From Woodsholea maritima DSM 17123 (lineage in GTDB: Bacteria; Pseudomonadota; Alphaproteobacteria; Caulobacterales; Maricaulaceae): DNA of 64,000 nucleotides. A program made the translations under genes and the position numbers. The notes under the pieces are model-generated. The model worked only from the letters and a program-made list of their open reading frames with translations. It did not search any database and had not been told where the DNA came from. The stretch is from positions 426,783 to 490,782 of the forward strand of contig NZ_KB908057.1 in NCBI RefSeq assembly GCF_000382325.1, written 5' to 3'. Positions 8,665-16,547 of the stretch are shown in pieces; position 1 is the first letter of the stretch; each line of letters opens with the position of its first letter.

Positions 8665-10356
8665 ATGAGCTTGGCAGATATTACACGGCGCGGCGCATTG
8701 ATGGGCGCAGCAGGGTTAAGCTTGGCGGCCTGTGGTCAGCGCCATTATGATCCCATTCCTGAAGCCGAAGGCCCCTTCAAACATGGTGTCGCCAGTGGCG
8801 ATCCAGATCAGACGAGCTTTGTGGTCTGGACGGCGGTCACCGCGCCTGCGCAAAGTGTCATCCTGGAAGTTGCCGAAGATCTGAACTTTAACGAGATCAT
8901 CTTGACCGAACCGGTTGAGGGCTTGGGCCGCGGCGTTGATAATGCCTTTCCGCATAAGACGTTGGTGACGGGCTTACAGCCGGGTCTGACCTATTTTTAT
9001 CGCTTCAAAATGGGCGATGCGATCTCGCCTATCGGTCAGGCCAAAACCTTGCCCCAGGGCCGGGTGGATCAATTCCAGATCCATGCTTTCTCGTGCGCGA
9101 ATTATCCTGCAGGCTTCTTTAATGCCTACCGCGCGTCGGCCGATGCCGGGGACGCCGATCTGGTGCTGCATCTGGGCGATTACCTGTATGAGTATGGCAT
9201 GGGCAGCTATGCCACGGATAATGCCGAGCGCTATCACCGCGTGCCAGATCCGACCCATGAATTGCTGGTCTATGAAGACTATGCGCGCCGTCATGCGCAA
9301 TATTCCAAGGATCCCGATCTGCAAGCGGCCAAGGCGGCCACGTCTTGGATTTTGATCTGGGATGATCATGAAACCGCGAATAACGCCTTCGCTCATGGGG
9401 CTGAAAACCATAATGAGGGGGAAGGTGAGTGGGAGGTCCGCCGCGACCAAGCCTTGCGTGCGTATCAAGACTGGCTGCCCGTACGCGAAGCCGATCCAGC
9501 GTATGCGCGCTATGGCGCGGTGCAGATCGGGGATCTGGCGACCTTGATCTATCTGGAAACGCGCCTGGCCGCGCGCTCAGAAGAAATCCGCATGGAAGAT
9601 ATCCCGGTTAGCCCCGATACCGATCCCAATGATCCAGAGGCGCGCGCGCTGGTGGATAATTGGTTGACGCAGGTGGTTGGCGATCCTAGCCGGGAAATCC
9701 TGGGTCAGGCACAGCTTGATTATGTCGGTCAGGCCTTGCGCACTTCGGTTGAGGCCGGACAGCCTTGGCGGATCTTTGCCAATCAGGTGCTCATGGGCTC
9801 TATCACCTGTCCGAACTACATCACCCAGACACCCGCTTGGTTGAAATTCGTATTATCGCGTAAAGGCGGCATGGTCTGGGACTTTGCGCGTCTGACCCAG
9901 TTTGATGTGCCAATGATGCTCGATGCCTGGGATGGCTTTCCGGCGGAGCGGGCGCGCTTGTTTGCGATGGCCAAAGAGGCCGGGGCTGATTTCATCACCC
10001 TTACTGGGGATACCCATAATTTCTGGGCCTTGGACCTGAAAGATCAAGACGGCTGGCGGGTCGGCAGTGAATTTGGTGTCACCTCCGTGACCAGCCCTTC
10101 CGATTTTGAATTCGTCACCGCGCCGGGTGTTGATTTCGCGCAAATGGCCATTGATGCCAATGAAGGCCGCGTGGTGCATAACAATGTCTATGCCAAGGGC
10201 TTTATTCGCCTGACCCTGACGCCAGAGGCCGCCGATGTCGAAATGGTCGAGGTCAGCCGCATTGATCAGCGTGACTTCACCGTGAAGACGGAATCGCGCT
10301 GGCGGGTTAATCGCGCCATTGACGGCGTCGCCCAACCTGCTGTGCGCATGGGGTAG
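8665..10356 (+). CDS. phoD: PhoD-family alkaline phosphatase/phosphodiesterase
   Basis: 563 residues. The N-terminus has an RR pair and a hydrophobic stretch ending in LAACG (TRRGALMGAAGLSLAACG), a Tat-type lipoprotein signal. The PhoD N-terminal domain begins at FKHGVASGDPDQTSFVVWT (about 38-57). The metal-binding catalytic motifs follow: SCANYPAG, HLGDYLYEYG, WDDHETANN and TGDTHNFWALDL. The enzyme should release phosphate from esters or diesters outside the cytoplasm, using Fe/Ca as in the Bacillus PhoD. It follows the TonB receptor, suggesting joint uptake and cleavage of a phosphorylated nutrient. Confidence 0.9.
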   Translation: MSLADITRRGALMGAAGLSLAACGQRHYDPIPEAEGPFKHGVASGDPDQTSFVVWTAVTAPAQSVILEVAEDLNFNEIILTEPVEGLGRGVDNAFPHKTLVTGLQPGLTYFYRFKMGDAISPIGQAKTLPQGRVDQFQIHAFSCANYPAGFFNAYRASADAGDADLVLHLGDYLYEYGMGSYATDNAERYHRVPDPTHELLVYEDYARRHAQYSKDPDLQAAKAATSWILIWDDHETANNAFAHGAENHNEGEGEWEVRRDQALRAYQDWLPVREADPAYARYGAVQIGDLATLIYLETRLAARSEEIRMEDIPVSPDTDPNDPEARALVDNWLTQVVGDPSREILGQAQLDYVGQALRTSVEAGQPWRIFANQVLMGSITCPNYITQTPAWLKFVLSRKGGMVWDFARLTQFDVPMMLDAWDGFPAERARLFAMAKEAGADFITLTGDTHNFWALDLKDQDGWRVGSEFGVTSVTSPSDFEFVTAPGVDFAQMAIDANEGRVVHNNVYAKGFIRLTLTPEAADVEMVEVSRIDQRDFTVKTESRWRVNRAIDGVAQPAVRMG

Positions 10357-10377
10357 GTGAGGATCTAACATCCAACA

Positions 10378-10492
10378 CTGTCATGCCAGACTTGATCTGG
10401 CATCCATGCCGTGAGCTTGCATCACATTCTGGTCAATCAGAACCAAGCTCAGCCCGTCCGGCATGGCCCCCAAATCAAGTTTGGGGTGACAG
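10378..10492 (+). repeat. 115-bp composite element, copy 1
   Basis: Begins CTGTCA and ends TGACAG. Left palindrome GCCAGACTTGATCTGGC, a conserved middle with CAGAACCAAGCTC and CGTCCGGCATGG, and right palindrome CCCCAAATCAAGTTTGGGG. Confidence 0.85.
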
Positions 10493-10507
10493 GTGTGAGA
10501 TATATCT

Positions 10508-10553
10508 TCCCCCGCGATAGCGGGGGAGGTGGTCCGTAGGACCGGAGGGGGCG
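10508..10553 (-). repeat. Double-hairpin element, copy 1
   Basis: Two adjacent small stems (CCCCCGC/GCGGGGG and GGTCC/GGACC). The reverse complement of the same sequence recurs at 27508-27554 and 33348-33395. Confidence 0.75.
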
Positions 10554-10871
10554 GTTTTGTGAGGTATCCTCGCTTTACGGCGGGCGGACGTTTCTTCTTT
10601 GTCCTACCGCCTCTCGGCTATTTGAGGACCTTCGCCCTAGCGAATCCTATGGCTTCGATCTTGGACCCCGGATCAAGTCCGGGGCCGCGTTGAGGTAAAT
10701 CTCTCTACCGGGTTCCCGGCCCAGCGAAGCGCAGAGCCGGGATCCATTGAACTTGCTATCTAGATTTATAGATCCCGGATCTCACTTAGGTTCGTCCGGG
10801 ATGACAGGTCTTTATAATTCCTCGCTGCGCTGCGGGCGGACATTCGTCTTTGCGACCCTTCGGGTCGAACG

Positions 10872-10985
10872 TGTCATGCCAGACTTGATCTGGCATCCAG
10901 GGTGCAAGCTTGCGTCCTATTCTGCTCGTGCAGAACCGAGCTCATCACGTCCGGCATGGCCCCCAAAACAAGTTTGGGGTGACAG
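10872..10985 (+). repeat. 115-bp composite element, copy 2 (114 bp)
   Basis: Same architecture and terminal TGTCA/TGACAG as the copy at 10378, with substitutions in the middle part. Confidence 0.85.
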
Positions 10986-11030
10986 GGGGAATGAACTCTG
11001 CGGTCATCTCCAATGGCTAAGCCCTAAAAC

Positions 11031-11064
11031 AAAAAACCCCGATCCATTGGACCGGGGTTTTATT
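11031..11064. terminator. Terminator at the 3' end of folE
   Basis: AAACCCCGATCC and GGACCGGGGTTT form a 12-position stem with one weak pair, flanked by an A-run on the left, which becomes the T-run for the minus-strand folE transcript. Confidence 0.75.
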
Positions 11065-11081
11065 GCTCAGCGCAGTTAAGA

Positions 11082-11723
11082 TTAGCGTTTATTCTGTTCG
11101 CACAGGCGCATAAAGCGTTCGCGCAGCTCTGAATTGGCGCGGAATTCACCGGTAAAGCGCGTGGTGATGGTCGACACATTGGGGTGATGGACCCCGCGTG
11201 TGGTCATGCATTGGTGCTTGGCATCGACGAAGACCGCAACGCCGCGCGGCTGCATGGCGTTTTCAATGGCGTCAGCGATTTGCGCCGTCATGGTTTCTTG
11301 GGTTTGCAAGCGTTTGGAGAAGATTTCCACGACCTTGGCGATTTTGGAAATCCCCACGACGGCCTTATCCGGCATGTAAGCAACACAGGCCGTGCCCAAA
11401 ATGGGGGCGAGATGGTGTTCGCAATGGCTTTCAACGTCGATATTGGTGAGCATCACCATATCGTCATAGCCTTCGACCTCTTCAAAGACGCGGCCTAGCT
11501 CAGCGGCCGGGTCCAGCTCATAGCCTTTGAACCATTCGCGGAAGGCTTTGGCCACGCGCTTGGGGGTGTCGATCAGGCCTTCGCGTTGCGGGTTATCCCC
11601 CGCCCAGGCGATTAAGGTGCGTACGGCCGCTTCGGCCTCTTCGCGGGACGGACGAGCAATCTGGGTCAAGGCGCGCTCTTGGCTTTCTGTCAGAAGATTA
11701 GTTTTATCGACGATGGCATCCAT
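11082..11723 (-). CDS. folE: GTP cyclohydrolase I
   Basis: 213 residues from the ATG at 11723, preceded by AAAGGA; the longer GTG frame has no ribosome site. It converts GTP to dihydroneopterin triphosphate, the first step of folate synthesis. Signature stretches are present: [14 protein letters not shown], the zinc and active-site run [14 protein letters not shown] (Cys and His ligands), [14 protein letters not shown], and the second zinc Cys in [11 protein letters not shown]. Length and order match the type IA enzyme. It converges with the phoD side across the repeat array. Confidence 0.95.
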   Translation of the reverse strand: MDAIVDKTNLLTESQERALTQIARPSREEAEAAVRTLIAWAGDNPQREGLIDTPKRVAKAFREWFKGYELDPAAELGRVFEEVEGYDDMVMLTNIDVESHCEHHLAPILGTACVAYMPDKAVVGISKIAKVVEIFSKRLQTQETMTAQIADAIENAMQPRGVAVFVDAKHQCMTTRGVHHPNVSTITTRFTGEFRANSELRERFMRLCEQNKR

Positions 11724-12074
11724 CGTGAGATCCTTTCGTTGTCGGGTCACGCGGGGCTGTTAAGGCCTATACGTGTAGTGCCGGTTTCCGGATCAAGCGC
11801 GATGGACAAAAAAGGCAGTGCCGTTAAGCCCGAAGCGCCGGATAAGGTGAAAATTCCGGGTGCGTTTGTGATGCACTCCAGTCTACATAGGATGTGCGTA
11901 AGCAAAGTCCACTTAACGCGTCGTTTCGCATGCAGACTGATCCTTATATTCGAGATTGAAGGGGGCTTGTCAAAGCCCCATCATCAGTCAGCGATGAGGT
12001 TTCGGCAGTGCGGCTTTGATATGTTGTTTTAATCGCTCGATGTTCGTCGCCTCAAAAATTCAAAGATTGATCCC
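11724..12074. other. Gene-free stretch between folE and cysS
   Basis: Divergent promoter space of about 350 bases. I see a small hairpin GGGGCTT/AAGCCCC around 11967-11984 and a 77-codon open frame from the ATG at 11802 to 12032. That frame begins with a charged stretch (MDKKGSAVKPEAPDKVK) but then becomes Cys/Arg-rich without any family likeness and lacks a ribosome site, so I do not call it a gene. Confidence 0.5.
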
Positions 12075-13466
12075 ATGACCTCGCTCCACCTTTACGATAC
12101 CGCCTCACGTCAAAAGCGCGTGTTTGAACCGCAAAATCCAAAGCGTGTGACGATGTATGTCTGTGGCCCGACGGTCTATGGCCCCGCCCATATTGGCAAT
12201 ATGCGCCCGCCGGTGGTCTTTGATGTTTTGTTTCGGGTTCTGCGTGGTCTTTATGGCGAAGATCATGTGCTCTATGCGCGCAATTTCACCGATGTCGATG
12301 ACAAGATTAACGCCGCCGCGATCAAGGAAGGCGTTGATATATCCGTTATCACTGATCGCTTCACCAAGGTGTATATGGACGATACCGGCGCGCTTAATGT
12401 CTTGGTTCCGACCCATCAGCCGACCGCAACCGGGCATATGGACGATATGATCGCCATGATCGAGACCCTGATCGCCAAGAAGGTGGCGTATGCGGCTGAA
12501 GGTCATGTCCTCTTCAGTGTGTCCGCCTATGAGGCCTATGGTGCGTTTTCCAATCGCAGCCTGGATGACATGATCGCCGGGGCCCGTGTTGAGGTCGCCC
12601 CCTATAAGAAAGATCCTGCGGATTTTGTGCTGTGGAAGCCCTCCAAACCCGGTGAGCCGGAATGGAAAGCGCCTTTCGGGGCGGGGCGTCCAGGCTGGCA
12701 TATCGAATGCTCGGCCATGATCAAGACAACTTTGGGTGAGACGATTGATATTCATGGCGGCGGGATTGATCTGGTCTTTCCTCACCATGAAAATGAAATC
12801 GCGCAATCGGTGTGTGCCCATGATGGCAAGCCCTTGGCCAATTATTGGATGCATAATGGCTTTTTGAGCCTGAATGCAGAGAAGATGTCGAAATCTCTGG
12901 GCAATGTCATTCGCCCGAATGAGCTGCTGGCTAAGGGCTTCTCCGGTGAAGTGCTGCGCTATGCCTTGATGACGGCGCATTACCGCGCGCCGCTTGATTG
13001 GACGGATGATCTGGTGGATCGGGCGCGGAAATCACTCGACCGGCTCTATGGAGTGCTGCGTCGTCTGACCCCGATTGATGTGGCGCCAGGCATGGGTGCC
13101 CCCGAGGCCGTGTGGACGGCGTTGAAAGACGATCTTAATACGCCCAAAGCCTTGGCGGCGTTGTTTGAAATTGCCGGGCGGGCCAATAAGGCCGAAACCG
13201 AAGATGAGCAGAGCCAGGCCAAGGGTGAATTATTGGCCAGCGCCAAGCTGTTAGGCCTGTTGGAGCAGGATCCCGAAGCCTGGTTCGGTCTAAGCGATCT
13301 TGACCCGGGCGAGAAAGCCCGCATTGATAGTCTGATTAGTGAGCGTGCCCAGGCCCGTGCGAATAAGGATTGGGCCAAGGCCGATGAATTGCGCGATACG
13401 CTGGGCGCTTTAAATGTCCTTGTGGAGGACAGCCCCGAAGGGGCCAATTGGCGATTGAAAGGATAA
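12075..13466 (+). CDS. cysS: Cysteinyl-tRNA synthetase
   Basis: 463 residues, typical length. Class I motifs are present: the HIGH-type GPTVYGPAHIGNMRP near residue 30 with the zinc Cys just before it (MYVCGPTVYG), WHIECSAMIKTTLG and HGGGIDLVFPHHENEIAQS for zinc and cysteine recognition, and KMSKSLGN near 272. The C-terminal anticodon-binding helices end in LGALNVLVEDSPEG. It charges tRNA-Cys in the cytoplasm. The next small gene starts 4 bases after its stop, so the two are probably co-transcribed. Confidence 0.97.
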   Translation: MTSLHLYDTASRQKRVFEPQNPKRVTMYVCGPTVYGPAHIGNMRPPVVFDVLFRVLRGLYGEDHVLYARNFTDVDDKINAAAIKEGVDISVITDRFTKVYMDDTGALNVLVPTHQPTATGHMDDMIAMIETLIAKKVAYAAEGHVLFSVSAYEAYGAFSNRSLDDMIAGARVEVAPYKKDPADFVLWKPSKPGEPEWKAPFGAGRPGWHIECSAMIKTTLGETIDIHGGGIDLVFPHHENEIAQSVCAHDGKPLANYWMHNGFLSLNAEKMSKSLGNVIRPNELLAKGFSGEVLRYALMTAHYRAPLDWTDDLVDRARKSLDRLYGVLRRLTPIDVAPGMGAPEAVWTALKDDLNTPKALAALFEIAGRANKAETEDEQSQAKGELLASAKLLGLLEQDPEAWFGLSDLDPGEKARIDSLISERAQARANKDWAKADELRDTLGALNVLVEDSPEGANWRLKG

Positions 13467-13470
13467 TCCT

Positions 13471-13821
13471 ATGACCCTCCATGGTTATTTGGTCACTCTG
13501 GTGGCCGAGGATGGCGTGGGCGAATGCCTGATTGCCTTTGGTGTCGCCGCTGAAGATAAGCGCCAGGCCAGCCAATTGGCGCTGGGCGCGGCCCAGGCTG
13601 CGGGCTTCTGGTCGCTCGAAGTCGATGAGATTGACGCGCCTGATGATGTTGATGAAAGTGCGCTGGGCTCCACCCCCCATGTCATCGCCCAGGGTGAGCC
13701 GATCTATCTCGATGAAGAGAGTGCAGGTTTTGGCGATGATGACGATGAGTATGATGATGAAGATGAGGACTATGACGAGGATGAAGACGCCTATGTCGAA
13801 GATGACAAGGCGTGGGATTAA
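13471..13821 (+). CDS. Small protein with extremely acidic C-terminal tail
   Basis: 116 residues. The first 80 look like a compact alpha/beta domain (MTLHGYLVTLVAEDGVGECLI). The last 35 are almost purely Asp/Glu/Tyr. It starts 4 bases after cysS and is followed by the NifU-like and yidD genes. I do not recognise the family. The tail might mimic nucleic acid or bind cations, but that is a guess. The codon pattern of the first part agrees with the neighbours and the frame is closed by its own TAA, so I take it as a real gene. Confidence 0.7.
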   Translation: MTLHGYLVTLVAEDGVGECLIAFGVAAEDKRQASQLALGAAQAAGFWSLEVDEIDAPDDVDESALGSTPHVIAQGEPIYLDEESAGFGDDDDEYDDEDEDYDEDEDAYVEDDKAWD

Positions 13822-13870
13822 GCGCGCTTAGGTTCTTGCCGGTTAGGGGCGAAAGGCCCATCTCTTGCTC

Positions 13871-14308
13871 ATGAGTGCTGATCCCTATACCTCCGAGGTC
13901 TTAAAGCTCGCCGCGACGATTGAGCATCTCGAGCCTCTCAGCGATCCTGACGGCGTGGCGCGCAAAACCTCGCGCCTGTGCGGGTCTATGATTGAGGCCC
14001 AGGTCAAGCTCGACGGTGAGATCGTTTCTGATCTGGGCTTGGTTGTAGAGGCGTGCGCGCTGGGCCAGGCCGCCGCCAGTATCTTGTCCCATCATGCCAT
14101 TGGGGCCAGCGTAGCGGAGATTAAAGCCGCGCGCGATGTGCTGCACGCTATGTTGAAACAGGATGGCCCCGATCCCGACGGGCGCTTTGGTGATCTTAAA
14201 CTGCTGCGTGCAGCGAAGGATTATCCCATGCGCCATGGCTCGCTTATGCTGGCGTTTGAGGCGGCCTTGGAAGCCTCTGAGGCGGCTCTGGCGCGCGCGG
14301 CATCATGA
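13871..14308 (+). CDS. NifU/IscU-like iron-sulfur scaffold-family protein
   Basis: 145 residues from the ATG at 13871. The stretch LCGSMIEAQVKLDGEIV then VVEACALGQAAASILSHHAIG has the spacing of the IscU/NifU N-terminal domain, with Cys at about residues 37 and 62. The third conserved Cys of classical scaffolds near the C-terminus is not seen; the equivalent position reads YPMRHGSLML. It may therefore be a degenerate or specialised member. The yidD start overlaps its stop by 4 bases (ATGA), an arrangement seen in other alphaproteobacteria. Confidence 0.75.
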   Translation: MSADPYTSEVLKLAATIEHLEPLSDPDGVARKTSRLCGSMIEAQVKLDGEIVSDLGLVVEACALGQAAASILSHHAIGASVAEIKAARDVLHAMLKQDGPDPDGRFGDLKLLRAAKDYPMRHGSLMLAFEAALEASEAALARAAS

Positions 14309-14634
14309 TGTGTACCGATTGCCCGTCCGATCCTGGCGTGAAGGGGCGTGTTGGCCTGGTTGAGCGCGCGGCCCTTCTTCTTTTATGGCTCTATAAGTAT
14401 TCCCTCTCACCTTTATTCTATGCGCTGGGGGTGCGCTGCCGTCACGAGCCGTCTTGTTCGGCCTACAGCATGGATGCGATCCGCGCTCAGGGCTTTTGGC
14501 GCGGTGGCTGGCTGACCTTGGGGCGCTTATTGCGTTGTCGTCCGGGCGGCACGCAGGGCTATGATCCTGCCCCTAAAATGCCGACCCCCGTGGCCTGGTG
14601 GAAGGTTTGGGCCTTTCGCGCGAACCCCAAATAA
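14305..14634 (+). CDS. yidD: YidD, membrane protein insertion efficiency factor
   Basis: 109 residues, slightly longer than usual because of an N-terminal extension with two Cys. The family core is clear: WLYKYSLSPLFYALG, then CRHEPSCSAYSMDAI, then GGWLTLGRLLRCRPGG and GYDPAP. YidD is a small membrane-associated protein thought to help YidC insert inner-membrane proteins. Translation is probably coupled to the NifU-like gene by the ATGA overlap. Confidence 0.93.
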   Translation: MMCTDCPSDPGVKGRVGLVERAALLLLWLYKYSLSPLFYALGVRCRHEPSCSAYSMDAIRAQGFWRGGWLTLGRLLRCRPGGTQGYDPAPKMPTPVAWWKVWAFRANPK

Positions 14635-14725
14635 GGCTTCGCCTTATAACTGCATGTGTGCAGGCTCTTGCCCTTGCAAAATCCGGGCGTTCACGACAAG
14701 AAGAGGCAAGGGGCATTGAGGCGAC

Positions 14726-15628
14726 ATGATCAAAACTTCCATCAGTGTGGTGATGGTCAGTTGGCACACTGGCCCGGTCTTGTTTCGAGCGATAGACGCA
14801 TGCCGTGTGGCCGAAGATGTCGATGAGATCATTCTTGTCGATCATGAAAACCCGGATATAACGCGGGCCAAATTAGATCAATTAGCCCGCGAAGGCGTGA
14901 TCCAACTGGTACGGACCGATAAAAATCTGGGCTTCGCCAAGGGGTGTAATATCGGGGCCAAGGCCGCGAGCCGTGATGTCTTATTGTTTTTGAACCCGGA
15001 TACGGTGATTGCGCCCGATGCGCCGCGTCGCATGGCGCTAAGTTTATTGAATGCTGAAACGGCCGCTTCACCCGGCACGCCGATCCTGATCGGGGGGCGG
15101 ATCCTACATATGAACGGCCAGGAACAACGCGGCGGGCGGCGGGGCGAATTAACGCCGTGGAGTGCCACGGTTGGCTTCTTTGGCTTGCACAGATTGGCCT
15201 TTATCCACCCCATCTTTAAAGACATCCATAAAGAGTTTGAGCCCTTGCCCTCTGGACCGGCCGACATTCCTGTCGTGTCTGGTGCAGTGATGATGATGTC
15301 CAAGGGGGGCTATCGCGCTGTTCAGGGCTTTGATGAGCGCTATTTCCTGCATGTCGAAGACATCGATATTTGTCGGCGGGTGCGCGAAGCCGGGGGCCGC
15401 GTGATTTTTGAGCCGCGCGCTTTGGTGCCCCATCATGGCTCGACCAGTGATGTCGGGCGTTATGTGGTGGAACACCATAAAGCCAAAGGCCTGGTCAAAT
15501 ACTTCTGGCGCTTTTACCCGGCGCTCTGGCAGCGTGCGCTGACGCTATTGGCGGCACCGGGTATTTATACCGCGATGATGGTGCGTCTTACCGTCTTGAA
15601 AATGATCGTAGCTTTTCGCGGCGATTAG
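14726..15628 (+). CDS. Family 2 glycosyltransferase (rhamnosyltransferase-like)
   Basis: 300 residues. The GT-A fold motifs are present: VSWHTGPVLFRAID near the start, LVDHENPD, NLGFAKGCNIGAK (about 70-83), FLNPDTVI as the DxD-like metal site, and GFDERYFLHVEDIDICRRV (about 206-224), the ED of which is the likely catalytic base. A weakly hydrophobic C-terminus may touch the membrane. Such enzymes add sugars to O-antigen, capsule or exopolysaccharide. It overlaps the convergent lyase gene by 4 bases. Confidence 0.88.
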   Translation: MIKTSISVVMVSWHTGPVLFRAIDACRVAEDVDEIILVDHENPDITRAKLDQLAREGVIQLVRTDKNLGFAKGCNIGAKAASRDVLLFLNPDTVIAPDAPRRMALSLLNAETAASPGTPILIGGRILHMNGQEQRGGRRGELTPWSATVGFFGLHRLAFIHPIFKDIHKEFEPLPSGPADIPVVSGAVMMMSKGGYRAVQGFDERYFLHVEDIDICRRVREAGGRVIFEPRALVPHHGSTSDVGRYVVEHHKAKGLVKYFWRFYPALWQRALTLLAAPGIYTAMMVRLTVLKMIVAFRGD

Positions 15629-16533
15629 GTATTAGACCCAGGAAAGCCACCGGCCTTGGCCAGCATGGACTGAATGGGATGCTTAAGCGCCGTCTCTTCA
15701 AGCCAGAGCGCTGTCTTGATCATCGCATCGAGATCAATCCCCGTCGCGTATCCCGCCCGCTCCAGCATATAAACAACGTCTTCCGTGGCGACATTGCCTG
15801 TGGCCTTGGGCGCAAAGGGGCAGCCGCCAATCCCACCGGCAGAGGCATCGATCACATCGACGCCCGCTTCAATCGCGGCATAAACATTGGCAAGAGCGGT
15901 GTTGCGAGTATTGTGAAAATGCATGCGTAGGCGCGCTTTGGGTGCGGCGTCGCGTACGGCGGCGATGCGCGCGGTAACATCCCAGGGATTGGCCACGCCG
16001 ATTGTGTCACCCAGGGCGATTTCACACGCGCCAGCCGCTTGCGCGCGCGCCGCCAGCATGGTCAGATTCTCAACCGGGACTTCACCCTCAAAGGGATCGC
16101 CAAAGGCCACGGAAATCGTTGCAGATAAAGGAATGCCCGCATCATGGGCCAAGATGGCAATACGCTCGAGTAAGTCAGCGGTGTCCTCTGGCGTCGCGTT
16201 CTGGTTCTTCAAGCCGAAGCCTGCCGAGGCGACCATAACGAAATTGATCTCATCGCATTGTTCATCAATGGCCCGGCGCAGCCCGCGTTCATTCAAGGCC
16301 AGGCCGATATATGTCACGCCCTTATTGCGCGGTACGCTTTGCATCACCGCATCACTATCGGCCATGGCCGGGACTAGCTTGGGATGAACAAAGCTGGCTG
16401 CTTCCATACGCTTGACCCCGGCTGCGATCAGGCGCTCGATAAACTCAACCTTCACGCTGGTTTCCAGCAAAGTTGGATCATTCTGCAAACCATCGCGCGG
16501 ACCAACTTCGACGATTTCGATAGGGCGGGGCAT
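15625..16533 (-). CDS. mvaB: Hydroxymethylglutaryl-CoA lyase (HMGL-like family)
   Basis: 302 residues. The TIM-barrel lyase motifs are visible: VGPRDGLQN at the start (Arg-Asp pair binding metal and substrate), the metal site MHFHNTR, and the active-site loop GGIGGCPFAPKATGN with the catalytic Cys. The reaction would split HMG-CoA into acetoacetate and acetyl-CoA, the last step of leucine breakdown. Two differences from animal enzymes are the Asn after the second metal His and FGDPFEG in place of the Cys-containing loop; both occur in bacterial relatives, so a related acyl-CoA lyase role is possible. The start is close behind the GT39 gene stop on the same strand. Confidence 0.85.
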   Translation of the reverse strand: MPRPIEIVEVGPRDGLQNDPTLLETSVKVEFIERLIAAGVKRMEAASFVHPKLVPAMADSDAVMQSVPRNKGVTYIGLALNERGLRRAIDEQCDEINFVMVASAGFGLKNQNATPEDTADLLERIAILAHDAGIPLSATISVAFGDPFEGEVPVENLTMLAARAQAAGACEIALGDTIGVANPWDVTARIAAVRDAAPKARLRMHFHNTRNTALANVYAAIEAGVDVIDASAGGIGGCPFAPKATGNVATEDVVYMLERAGYATGIDLDAMIKTALWLEETALKHPIQSMLAKAGGFPGSNT

Positions 16534-16547
16534 GATGTAGTCCTTGT

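Larger units (their letters stand above)
10366..11000. repeat. Mosaic palindromic repeat array 1 (between phoD and folE)
   Basis: About 630 bases without a gene between two convergent genes. It contains two copies of a 115-bp composite element, one copy of a 46-bp double hairpin (10508-10553), a region of CCCGGATCAAGTCCGGG-like palindromes (about 10652-10700), and a CCCGGATCT...CCGGGATGACAG element ending at 10807. The same element types recur in the arrays near 27.4-27.74 kb and 32.9-33.5 kb. They look like REP/BIME-type extragenic palindromes. Small open frames inside them are by-products of the palindromes. Confidence 0.85.

Noticed and set aside
10366-11000. CRISPR array
   Set aside because: Repeats are palindromic, of several types, irregularly spaced and without constant repeat-spacer periodicity; no cas genes.
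10747-11079. 110-codon frame in repeat array 1
   Set aside because: Runs through palindromic repeats and contains repeated translated motifs seen in arrays 2 and 3; not a gene.
11802-12032. 77-codon plus-strand frame starting MDKKGSAVKPEAP
   Set aside because: No ribosome site; turns into a Cys/Arg-rich tail with no family likeness. Kept only as a note in the intergenic entry.
12105-12980. Long minus-strand frame inside cysS
   Set aside because: Antisense shadow of a strongly supported gene; its protein has the His/Ile-rich look of such shadows.
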